DNA of 64,000 bases from Sclerodactyla briareus (Eukaryota; Echinodermata; Holothuroidea; Dendrochirotida; Sclerodactylidae). The stretch is from positions 190,314 to 254,313 of the forward strand of contig JAODTK010002543.1 of assembly GCA_026419785.1 (NCBI GenBank). The letters run 5' to 3'. The stretch's first letter is position 1. Each line of letters begins with the position of its first letter. Positions 1 to 10,329 of this stretch are shown piece after piece. The position numbers and the translations under genes are program-made. The notes below the pieces were generated by a model, which saw nothing but the letters and a program-made list of their open reading frames with translations, searched no databases and was not told the DNA's origin.

Positions 1-69
1 CTTCCCACATCATATAAATTTTTCGCTTTCCCATTCATATTAAGTTGACACTGATATCTATGTCACCAG

Positions 70-369
70 CTTACGCCAAAAGCAGTGATCCGACTTACGG
101 GATATAGCCAACATGCGGTGACAATCCGTCAGAGGCTTGTGGACGATGTGGAACATTCGAGCCCGGACTCCACATACTCCCTGTGCTTAAGGGGACAGAA
201 AGTGAGCGTGACACCTGTAAGGGATTTGGCACACTGGGGCCAATCACATTATGGCTCCTACACCCAAGCTATGACGATCACTATGGCTGTTACACTAAAT
301 AGCCAGTCCATCAGCAGAGCACTAGAGAATTCCCTAGAGGCTTCGCTAAAGAAATTCAAAACCATTTAA
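70..369 (+). CDS. Possible terminal exon, unknown product
   Basis: An open frame of 99 codons plus a TAA stop starts immediately after a possible splice acceptor (TATGTCACCAG). I chose the acceptor as the start because there is no convincing ATG; the frame stays open back to it. The inferred protein has mixed composition, contains LTGYSQHAVTIRQRL near its start and ends in LKKFKTI. No signal peptide or membrane segment is visible, and I do not recognise the family. If real, it is the last exon of a plus-strand gene that begins before the window and converges on the minus-strand gene ending at 5922. A chance open frame is the main alternative. Confidence 0.3.
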   Translation, partial: LTPKAVIRLTGYSQHAVTIRQRLVDDVEHSSPDSTYSLCLRGQKVSVTPVRDLAHWGQSHYGSYTQAMTITMAVTLNSQSISRALENSLEASLKKFKTI

Positions 370-928
370 TTACCACAACTTCCCCCAAACTACTAATTGC
401 GTGAAGTCAACCTCTTTTTCAATTATATAATTGAAGTGTAATTCAATGCAATGGACCACCAATATATCTGCATGAACACAAACTGGTGTTTTCCATGAAA
501 ATACAACTGTTGGCTGATTGCTCAGGGGGGAAAGGTATGATATAAGTAGGCCAGACTGTGTCATTTTGTTACGATTTTTTAAAAAAGACTCACTAAATAA
601 GAAGAAAACTCACATAGTAAAATGGAAGTAAAGATGGACAGACATGGTTCTAAAGTGGTTTACAAAGATAGAAAACATAGCCATGACCTTCATCTACCCA
701 CAAAACTGCTCCATTGCAGCCTCCTCACTAGAAAGCCCAATATTCAATGTCATTATTTTGGAAATGTATGCAATGAACAAACCGGTCCCTCTCTGAATAT
801 TTGTAAGGTATGTTCTGATGTCTGGTTATCCATTCCTATTGGAAATGTGGTGCTGTGAGAGGGGTAGTAAAGCGCTGGGCAAGATTTGCCTGCCTAAAGC
901 CGGAAAAAGGGTGTGTTTCTACTTTCTT
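370..928. other. Non-coding stretch, nothing recognised
   Basis: AT-rich sequence with no supported exon, RNA gene or repeat. A 78-codon open frame starting at 622 has no splice context and no family resemblance. Confidence 0.5.
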
Positions 929-1220
929 GGTGTATGACCCCCCTGACAATGACTGTCTGGGGTAAGGAGCTGTATGACCACCCCGACGAGAATGACTGTC
1001 CTGTGGTATAGATGTTTATGACCAAACCCTGACAATGACTGTCTGGGGTATAGGTGTATGACCCACCTTACACTATCTGTCTTGGTTATAGGAGGTGTAT
1101 GACCCACCCCGCCATGACAGTCTGGGGTAATAGGAGGTGTATGACTCACCCCCGACATGCTGTCCGGAGGTATAGGAGGTGCATGATCCACCCCCGACAA
1201 TGACTGTCCTGGGTTATAGG
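929..1220. repeat. 41-bp minisatellite, about 7 copies
   Basis: Seven degenerate direct copies of about 41 bp each carry a TGTATGACCCACCCC-like start, a core close to GACAATGACTGTCTGGGG and a TATAGGAG-like end. Copies begin near 931, 968, 1012, 1055, 1096, 1137 and 1177. The minus-strand reading gives an apparent repetitive peptide, which simply reflects the array. Similar words (GACCCACCC, TTGACTGACCA) recur at 4727-4772. Confidence 0.85.
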
Positions 1221-3076
1221 GAGTACATCATACAATCAACTAATAAAACGATCGAGGGAGCCTTTGCCAGCGTGTGTGGCAGCAAATAACCTGGAGCAGC
1301 TGGAATATATCCAGGTAACTGTCCCCACAGAAGTACCCATAATCAGTCCACAGGGCTGCGCACTGGATATTGTACCCTCTTTCCAACCACACCCCACCAG
1401 CCTCAGTATTGCAAAACCGTCTGGTGTCAGGAGAAGAAGGGGGGTTAATGACACTTTCAGACTTCATACCAACTGACTATGCATGGATGGTCATCACATT
1501 CCCTGAATTTTATTTTAGCCATTGATGGCCATGACGCTCATGACATGTATTTTATCATTGTAGGTTTGGGGGTGTTTATACAGGCCAACTGACTAAACAC
1601 CGAACACTTCCTGTATCCCTCTCACAGGAAATCCACTGAGCAAAACGTAACACTCTCAAGGTGCCGTGAAAACAAAAATTCCCCTTTGTCTAACTCTCTC
1701 TACAGAAATAATACTTCGATAAATATACCAAGGGAATGCCGTTTATTTTTAAGGCCCATCTAGAAAACATACACATTGTGTTACCATTACTAAGAATTTT
1801 GGGAGCAGAAGAATCTAATGCCAATAAGCCCTGGTTTTACCACTAAACTCAAGACAATGGACTCGAAGCCAAGAAACCTTCTAACAAAGTACCCCTCTCT
1901 AAAAGAACATGGGTTTGCATGTCACAACTTTTGTTATCAAAATGGCCCAGAAAGACCTGCACCTAACCATCTACCATTCCACCAAAAAAAATTAAATTCT
2001 GGCCAGATGACCAATGAAGAAGAAGTCTAAGGGAAGCCCCCCCCCTGTCAAGCTCTGGTAATCCTTATGGCCCATGTATCAGCCATCATTATTGTTGGAG
2101 TTGCTGACGGCATTTTGTGTGGAGGACAAGAGTTAGGTTCCCTCACCAGATAAGTTTGCTGATGTTAAAAAATGACATTATCAATGACACCTGTTCGAAC
2201 CTTTACCCAATAAAATGAACCAATGCATCACTTTTTTTCACATAGAATGGGGAATGAGCAAATTGGCAAATTTGCTGCATAATCTCTGAAAATTCAAACT
2301 TCACACACATACATGAGAATTGCTGGACACCCATATAATCCATGATACAATGCACTTGCTGTATGAAGATTTGTTCATGTGCTGAAAAGGTGGTGCCACT
2401 ATTCTATATCATATACAATTCATTACTAAAAATTGATTGACATAATTATTGAAAAATACTTCACTGAAATTCCATGCAAATTTTATAACAATTTCTGAAA
2501 TTCAACAAGGAGTTTAGAGAGTTTACAAGAAGTGTTAACAGTCCTCTTTTTAGTTTTTAGACACAGGCATGACTGTGGTGGATCATGTTACCACCTGAGA
2601 CGTGACTTTAGGGGGCCACGTCAAAATCTAACCTGCAGCAGCTGTAGTACAAATGCATTACATATATCACACACAGGAACGAACCGGCCGTCCTGCAATA
2701 TGTGTGCTATCCTAACAGGAACCAACGTGGTAAAATAGGATACTCTACCGCTCTCTGATGTTGACACTTGACAGCCTTTACCTCCTTTCTTCTGATGAGC
2801 TCTGATGGCTTTTGTTATTCAACAATAGCAGAGGGAGGCTCCCAAATGAGAAATTGTGTCAATCTAGTTCAATTTACTTGTCTTGTGCTCAATGAACCAT
2901 AAATGAGTAATGTAATACACTGACTGCTCATTAATAGGCCAATTTGCAGCCTCCATTGTGTTTTGCCAGGATTGTAATATTCCCAGGAGATTGTGGGAGA
3001 GGCTGACACAGGCAACCAGCTGATCATCTCCATGACGACAGCTCATTGGATCACTGGCTGGGCGGTAACCGTGAGT
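1221..3076. other. Non-coding stretch
   Basis: No exon with credible splice sites or protein family was found on either strand. The stretch is AT-rich with short homopolymers. Confidence 0.45.
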
Positions 3077-3078
3077 TA

Positions 3079-3611
3079 AGCCTGCCTCACACTGTACGGA
3101 ATTTGTTCTCCGCAGGGCTTGCGACAGCTTACAGTCATGCCAACAGTCTCCATGTGACCGCAAAGTGTGAGGCGATGACGGTAAGGCAGTGGCAGCCGAG
3201 AGCCGCCAACCGGTCGTAAGCCTTGCAAACTTTGATCGCTAGGTTTTGAATAAGCTCAAGATTTTGAGGGATTCCACAAGGCCATCACAGTTTTGTAAGG
3301 GCAATCAGTAAGTTTAAAGTTGGGCGACTGGAAGCGGTACTGTTTATGCTTTGAGTGCACCAACTTTCTTCAGTAGTTCTTGGGGGGCATTCACACAATA
3401 CCTTTGAAATGAAACATATCTCTGTGGTATTCTTCTGAGAGTTTCTCCAGTGTGTGTCACAAAACAATACAGTCAACACTCGCGAAAGCTTACGGTCGAT
3501 TGCGCAGTCGGCCATAAGCTTTCGCAAGCGACCAAAAACTCTGCGTGTGGTGACCGCGAGCAGTGACCGTAAGCATTGCAGCCTTGAACTCCGCACAATG
3601 TGAGCTAGGCT
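3079..3611. mobile_element. TIR element (MITE) with TA target-site duplication
   Basis: A 533-bp element has terminal inverted repeats. The left end AGCCTGCCTCACACTGTAC matches the reverse complement of the right end AGCCTAGCTCACATTGTGC, and the similarity continues through CGGA. TA dinucleotides flank both ends (3077-3078 and 3612-3613), as in Tc1/mariner-type insertions. No transposase frame is present, so it is non-autonomous. The interior holds a long palindrome at 3482-3525. Superfamily assignment rests only on the TA duplication. Confidence 0.65.
3482..3525. repeat. 44-bp imperfect palindrome inside the MITE
   Basis: The arms GCGAAAGCTTACGGTCGA and the reverse complement of TCGGCCATAAGCTTTCGC differ at only a few positions and meet at TTGCGCAG. 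Either strand could fold into a hairpin of about 20 bp. Confidence 0.8.
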
Positions 3612-3613
3612 TA

Positions 3614-4690
3614 GATTCCAATGTGGCTCCTCAGGCAACATATCTTATTATGCATTACCGTATTCATCCTAATCAACAGTTCATGCCCTGATAGAAGCAC
3701 ACCTGTGTTTTGTCTATCTGAGATTATTGTGTCCTAACACTCATAACTAACAGCAAAACTGAAAACATTTTTGCCAAAGTGATCTGAAATGATCAGATGA
3801 CCAGAATTATTTAGCCCAGATAACACTGAACATGGTAATTATAGTCTTGCATATTTTTGCCTAGATGCATTCTTGCAATTTCTGCATTTTGTTTGTGCAA
3901 TAATGGACATTGATTTGATGCATTTTATTAAAAAATATCTAGTGCTACAAATTCCCTGACCGCTGTAATAAACATGCAAGCTTTCAACAAGTTTGCATTT
4001 GCAGTGTTCTTCTTGCTAGATTGAATATGTTATTTAGGAAGTGTTGTCCAATCACAGTGAGCTTCTGGAACTGGCTTTGTTTACCAGATGCGGCAGTTGC
4101 GTTTTCTCGTGTTTGTGTACAATCAATTACGTCATTGTACAAATCTATAAAATTGTCTTTGTCACTAATTTAGTTTAAGACGGTTGTCAAATTTCAATTG
4201 ACATGCTGAAAACATGGGGTACTCTGAATACAACATATCTGGCCATCACTGAAAAATACCCAACCATACCATACCATACCACACACAGGAATTGATAAGA
4301 TATAAATGGTTACTGCAATCTTAAAGGTGGAAAAATGCAGGGGGGGGGGGTATTCAGGGGGGGGAACGATCCATGTTGTTTTATCAATTGTTGCTGGCAA
4401 ACAATGCAATATGGTAAGCATCTGTGGATCGGTTTTAAGCACACAACGACAAGAGGTGGGATAAAACATTCATGACCTTGTCTTATGCACTCGTCGAGCG
4501 TGCGATGCACCCCCTATACAGGGTGAGCCATTGTCAGAGGTGGGTCACACAACCCTTGTCCATCAAAGTCGCTTAGATGACTTACAATACCTTTAAAATG
4601 ACCCACTGGTAAGTCAGCCGTTGATAACATAAGAATCTGAGTGGAATGACACACCACAGATTCAGCTTTGTGACTGAACATTAATTCAGG
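3614..4690. other. Non-coding stretch with simple repeats
   Basis: It contains an (ATACC)n-like tract at about 4263-4280 and two G-runs near 4341-4365. No gene was recognised. Confidence 0.45.
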
Positions 4691-4718
4691 AAAAGTGACA
4701 CACATGTGTGTCACTTTT
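4691..4718. repeat. Perfect 28-bp palindrome
   Basis: The half AAAAGTGACACACA is followed directly by its exact reverse complement. It is immediately followed by two direct copies of a 21-bp unit, CATGACCCACCCTTGACTGAC-like (4727-4772). Confidence 0.9.
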
Positions 4719-4907
4719 GATTTGACAATGACCCACCCTTGACTGACCATGACCCACCCTTGACTGACCACGCTCAGGGTATTGGGGGTGCGTCATGCAA
4801 TTTACAAGTGCATTGTCACAGAAGAAAATACTAAGCGTCTTAAAAATAACAATAAATGAATGAAACATCCCTGCACAGAATATGTTGTCACTGATAGAGT
4901 GACAGAC

Positions 4908-5480
4908 TGACATGTCCTAGAGTTCACACTGCCAACACAGCTAAGGCCAAAAACAATGTGAATGCACCATGGTCAGTGTGCAATATAACCTTTTCCGACT
5001 GCAATGCGGACAGGGAATGATACCACTCATGGCAAAACAACTTTGGTGATGATTTAAACATACCAGCACAAACTGAGCCGTCACTTATTATAATCATAGA
5101 CTGACATGTTCACATCACTTCCACAGTTAAGGCCAAAAACATAATGTGAATGCACCATGGTCAGTGTGCAATATAACCTTTTCCGACTGCAATGCGGACA
5201 GGGAATGATACCACTCATGGCAAAACAACTTTGGTGATGAATTAAACATACCAGCACAAACTGAGCCGTCACTTATTATAATCACGGACCGACATGTTCA
5301 CATCAATACCACAGTTGAGGCCAAAACATTATGTGAATGCACCATGATGTACTGTGCAACATACCCTTATCCGACTGCATGTGGACAGGTTATGATACCA
5401 CTCAATGAATGAAACCCCCTGTGCGTACTGAGCCCTCACTGATGGTAATCATGACCGACATGTTTCAGAGAGCACGTCAC
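4908..5480. repeat. 188-bp tandem satellite, about 3 copies
   Basis: The marker GCACCATG recurs at 4964, 5152 and 5339, giving spacings of 188 and 187 bp. GACTGACATGT-like unit starts lie near 4910, 5098, 5286 and 5454. Copies 1 and 2 are nearly identical; copy 3 is diverged and copy 4 decays into unique sequence. Confidence 0.9.
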
Positions 5481-5921
5481 CATGAAGGTAAAGGCACAAA
5501 CTTTAACTGGAGTGGATGAATGCTCCAGCTCAGAGACAGTCGTTCATACCATTGGACGATCAATGCACAGAAATATTCTAATTGACTCGCTCCTGCATTC
5601 CTAACGATTACATCGAGCATACACCCACTCGGCACTCGCCACGCGTTGACTACAAGTTTCCATCATCCAATAAGTCAGGTTGCTCACAACGACGCAGCTT
5701 GTCGTGGGTCAGTGGGTCCTGGCACACACTCACTGATCACCCTGTGTACTGTATATCTCATTGCCAAGGTCAATTACACCAAAATCAAGCTCCTCTGTCC
5801 TGCGATCATGAGGACCTGCCACCATCCACCATGTTTACTGCAAATTCTTCCGCCAATTTCTTATTTTGACAAGGTTTCCCTCGCCACCATTCTCACTCAC
5901 TCCGGCCGCAGAGACTCGCTG

Positions 5922-5977
5922 TTAGACGTCGCGCCGGACTTTCTTCTTCTTCACTGGCTTCGCCTCCTGCCAGTTGT
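5922..5977 (-). CDS. Last exon of a metadherin (LYRIC)-like gene
   Basis: Reading the minus strand, a TGTGTTCCTTACAG acceptor precedes a 56-nt coding end that translates to NWQEAKPVKKKKVRRDV and stops at TAA (5922-5924). From memory of the family, vertebrate metadherin ends in a Trp, a short Pro-Lys linker, a run of lysines and Ala-Arg-Arg-Glu-Thr, and this exon has the same layout. Its first two bases (AC) complete a GAC codon with the single G left by the exon ending at 9632, so the phase agrees. Metadherin is an ER/nuclear single-pass lysine-rich scaffold that binds SND1 in vertebrates. The identification rests on this tail, the lysine-rich exons upstream and the membrane-anchor first exon. 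Another lysine-rich ER protein is possible. Confidence 0.5.
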
Positions 5978-5979
5978 CT

Positions 5980-8900
5980 GTAAGGAACACAGATGGACAC
6001 TCAATGGTACTGTAGACAGGTACGTAGGCATTCAGTCAAACCCCACTCCGGGTGAATGTATTAGTCTAAAATCATGACATTGCGGCGAAAGAGAGAATGC
6101 AGTGAAATATACATTCCACCAAAACGTTTAAAACGTTATTTCTAAGCCTTACTGCGGTTTAGCCAAAAGCTGGGTAACTCCATTCAATAGGCGAGACCTG
6201 ATACTCTGTCATATGGTGTAGTGCCTCATACGCGACATAGGCGGCTAGGTTGCACATATTCATATATACAGGTATGATATTTTTTATCTATAGGGAGTAC
6301 ACGCCATGATGGCTCTGACTCCTGCGATTGATTCACTCCTGTACTGTTAGATGGTACAGAGAATGGGCCGACAGATGCTGAAGTCATGTATCAACTCGCA
6401 TACCTGAGCGGAATCGAGAAACACACACTGAGGCACATATTGGGTGGGAAACCTAAAATTATATACGATACTTCCGCTCTATTGTACATCTTTCTACAAC
6501 TTTCACCCTACCTGTTGAATTCGTGTTATATATATTCAATGTCCATGGGGGTTGTGAAGGCCCGGTCACACCATAATCAGGGGTGTAGTCGAGGCCAGCA
6601 AGACGAGGCAGTGGGCCTAATTTCTTGGTTGGTCCATGTATGTATGAAGGCCTCGAGGTCAAAAAACGAGGGACTGAGGCCATGGCAAATCCGAGGCCGA
6701 GCTGGCTCTTCTGGAGTTTGTACACTGTGTATGGCGGTCTGGAGGCCCAGAAGGAGGCCGAGGATGGGCAAATATGAGGCGAGGCGGCCCTCGACTACAT
6801 TCCCTACTGTAACAATAATGATATAGAAGACTGCTTACACTGAAACCCGCCATTCACTCTGAACAATCATGATACGATGAATACCAGATTGGTCTGTCGT
6901 ATATTCTTATCCATAACATGAAGTGTGCCCAATCATGGGGATGTTCACATATGACTTCACAGCTCATTCACTCCCTACTGCTGCGATTGTGATTTTATAC
7001 GCTAGAACCCCTCTCAATTTTATCCTAATAACGTGTGACCTGCGCTCTAATCGTCCTCCTCTTTAGTGATCTTGAATGACAAGCAGCTAATAGCTTAGTT
7101 CGCTCTAGCAAGCACAATCATAAACCTCTTGGTAGCTGAGGGCAAATACTTTAAAGAATGTTCTTAGTTTGACCCAATGACCTTCAGAGCCAACAATTGG
7201 CCCCCCATTACTGTATGTACCAACTCACATTTTAAGGCCCACACTCTGTAATTATGCGACTTAAGCCTGATATGACTTACATGTACCTTTGAATTGAATG
7301 TCCTTCAACATATTTGCCATCTTCTGTCTACAGTTGTTTTTTTAATGGGTCCTGTTCTTTGTGGGAAACTAGTCTAGAACTAACACTGCACCGTCATTCA
7401 TTTCACAAATGACATATTTTGACAGCGGTATCTTATTCGAGCATGTCAAACACAACAGTTTTACTTTTGAAGAGCCCCATGTCTGATCACTTCCATCAGC
7501 TGTTGTGAGCCCTTTGACTGGTTCTCCCCCCCCCCCCCCCACCAGAATCCAGAATCAGCAGACAACAAGACTACAAGTCAATGTAACCTTCATCGATTAC
7601 AATCCCCATAGTCCTAGATCAGGCTTGTTTCATAATAGGACTACTAATTCAATTTCAACTCGTCATTCCAAACCCCCAAAATAGACAAACACTTATCACC
7701 AAATAACCTTCGGAAAGAAGAGAACTTCTTGCACTTTCATTTCTCTCATTTGATTTTTTCACTGATGTATTGGGTCCCCTCCCTAAAATTTGGCTGTCAA
7801 AACAAGCCTTGATTGTTGTAGCCAGTTGGTTTAGCATATAGGGGATGACAACAGTCTTGTATAGGAATCTTGAATCGCGACTACAAATTCTGCAGATTCT
7901 CGGATTGCTGCCAACTTCATTCTGAACATATTCTGAACCCTATCTACTGATTGGCATGGTACCACATCTATTGACCAGCAATGCGTGCTTTGGGGTTCTC
8001 CAAAAGTTTATGCACTTTGAACAAGGCCTTTTGGGGTGTGAAATTGTTCTATGCATCACACTTTTTTGATATAGAATTTGAGATCACATTGCAAGGTACG
8101 CTGAAACTTGTCAGCTTTTCGATGCAATACTGTTCAATCAAATGCTGCGTGTGCAGCCTACAGGCGACATAGTAATTACAGTCACTATTGTATTTGATTT
8201 GGTGTTTAGGTATTAGAGCTGTGCTTTTTTCGAAATTTTCGTGGCCAAAAATTGTGCAATCAGTCACTAGTAAAAATGCCGGCGTCCGCTGCTTGCGCGC
8301 GGCCCAGCTCATGCAATAAGGAAGATGCCTCGGCCAGGTCCTTGAAAACATCGTAGTAAGTACACATAGATTTTCGGCGGAATAATGTCATGAATGAGTC
8401 CACTGAACTGCACAATGTTTGGTCGCAGATCATTGTGCAGTCCCTCATTGGTGAAAAGTTGACGAACGCAGGCCTTGACATTTCCGCTCGCAACTCGAAA
8501 AATGCATGTTAAAATTATGCTGTAGCGACCAGTTAAGCGATCACCAGACTCGCAAGTTGATCCAACTTGGCCCTGCAGCTTTATCGTACCGTAACGTAGC
8601 TATAATGAAACTGCATGCAAACTTGCAAAGCTGTACGATGCTAGCTCATTCACCCAATGCTGTGCACTACTTTTAACATAGCCCTGTTCCTAGTTGGAAC
8701 TAACATGTGCTATGCACCTGCTCTTATTCAGTGCGCTCCCGCCACTGATAATGTGCATGAACTATACAACAATACCTAGTTAGCCACTCTGATTTTGTAC
8801 AGAGCGATGACAAAACTTCCCACCGCATGCAGTTACGTCCATTGACACTGTGATTAAGGATCGACTGAAAATATTCAGGATCGGCGATAGAATGATACTG

Positions 8901-9631
8901 CAATTTAATTTGCATGTGCCTTCAATTATATGAATGAATGAGCGTGATTAATCAGGTAATTGGTGGATAAAACAAATATCTATGAAGGTTTAGCAATGAT
9001 TTAGTGGCATTTACAGCTAATTTCAGACCGTGGCTTGCTGAAATAATCAGTTATGTCAGAGCTTACTGGTAATTGCACTAGCAAGGAGTTTGTGCAGGCT
9101 AGCCAGCCATGCGTACGTATATAGGGAATAATAGACAGTTTTACACGTATTTGTATTATTGGTGATTATTTATTCGGTCTGATTGCACTGATCAGTCAGT
9201 CGACGCTATGCCTCGTACCAAGTGAAGCACACGTTTACTGACTGACAGAAGCGACTCCCCAGCAGACTAAAAATAATACAATTTGCTATGGACTGGATTG
9301 CAGTACCCCTGTGTATGCGTGTGCGTTTTTCATGATGCTGAGCAGCAACAGTAATTCTTTGTTTGTCTGCTTTTCAGTGTAGTAAGACCAGAAATCAATG
9401 ACTTCTGATCATGTTAATACATATTTTTTTGGTTGCGGGTCAAAATGGGAATTCCGTGGTCTGTTACCAATTCCGTGAATTTTTTTTTCTGTTTTCCGTA
9501 TCACAGAATAGTGGTGGCTTCAACATATATCAGCTGTAATTTCACCTAAGATTGCTCAATCTACTGGAAAGTAGGTGTACCAACGTCAATTGTACTTCGA
9601 TAAATCAATCAATCAATTCGATAGTTCCTAC
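5980..9631. other. Putative intron of the lysine-rich gene
   Basis: No convincing exon lies here. It includes a fold-back block at 6560-6822, a C-run near 7527, and a minus-strand open frame at 8260-8493 (77 codons, includes FKDLAEASSLLHEL) that is protein-like but has no recognised family or clear splice sites. Confidence 0.4.
6560..6822. repeat. GAGGC-rich fold-back repeat
   Basis: GTGTAGTCGAGGCC near 6589 is mirrored by GGCCCTCGACTACATTC near 6788, about 200 bp apart. Between them the words GAGGCC, GAGGC and CGAGG recur on the plus strand. Possibly a small fold-back element; no target-site duplication was found. Confidence 0.5.
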
Positions 9632-9782
9632 CTTTGATCTTTCCGTCTGGTCCACTGTCCGTGGTTTTCACCTCGCCCGAGGCAGGGGCTTCAGCTGGCT
9701 TCACCTCTGGGGTACTCTTGCTTGTGTCCTCTTGTGGTGGACTTGGCCGACTTCTCAAGTAGCGTCCCCTTTGCATTCACAT
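9632..9782 (-). CDS. Internal exon of the metadherin-like gene
   Basis: Minus strand: a TTACTTCTCAG acceptor, a 151-nt body and an AAAG|GTAGGA donor. The downstream two thirds read STPEVKPAEAPASGEVK and then TTDSGPDGKIK. The upstream third reads DVNAKGTLLEKSAKSTT in a second frame, so one base has been gained or lost near 9720. Composition is Pro, Lys, Glu, Ser and Thr rich, which suggests a disordered region. It ends in phase 1, leaving a G that joins the last exon in frame. Vertebrate metadherin also has a Ser/Thr/Pro/Lys-rich segment just before its tail. Confidence 0.55.
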
Positions 9783-10329
9783 CTGAGAAGTAACAGGGAA
9801 TGTTACCTTACGTCAATTTAAGAACTAGGAATAGTTCTTATATTATTGCCATATTTGTTTGTAATAGCGCGCTTCAAATCACCAAAACACTGATTCACAT
9901 CATGGAATATTTACTCTGGATAATTACTGACTTGTTCAACATGTTCGATATACTGCCCTGCAACCTCCGTGCACTGTGTCATCATAGACAATCTCCCAAA
10001 GTAACATTTCTTCTCGCCAAACAATGACAGTACTATCTAACCCCCTCCCCCTCCTCCCCCCCCCCCCCTCCCTTACACTTACTAGAGTCTAGTAGCAACA
10101 TTTGAGAAATCTAATGATAATATTTTGGCAGACTGTACATCTGTACAGAGCTTGAGATGTTGAAGCTTTTTTTTCCATATAAATGTACTTGAGACTGCTT
10201 GAAATGAGTTGATTGGTAAAATGATGGTAGTTTCTTAGTGAATAAGGCGAGGAAGGACCAAATCTTTCATCAACGACCCCAAGCCACACATCCAGAAAGA
10301 AAAATAACCAACCACTAAATATTTGCCGG

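Noticed and set aside
919-1200. Repetitive proline/histidine-rich peptide on the minus strand
   Set aside because: It is the translation of the 41-bp minisatellite; the unit is not a multiple of three overall and copies shift frame.
4908-5480. CRISPR-like array
   Set aside because: The repeats are contiguous 188-bp satellite units without spacers, in a eukaryotic context.
5646-6077. 143-codon plus-strand open frame
   Set aside because: It lies opposite the metadherin-like last exon and has no family resemblance; the minus-strand exon has a splice acceptor, matching phase and a conserved tail.
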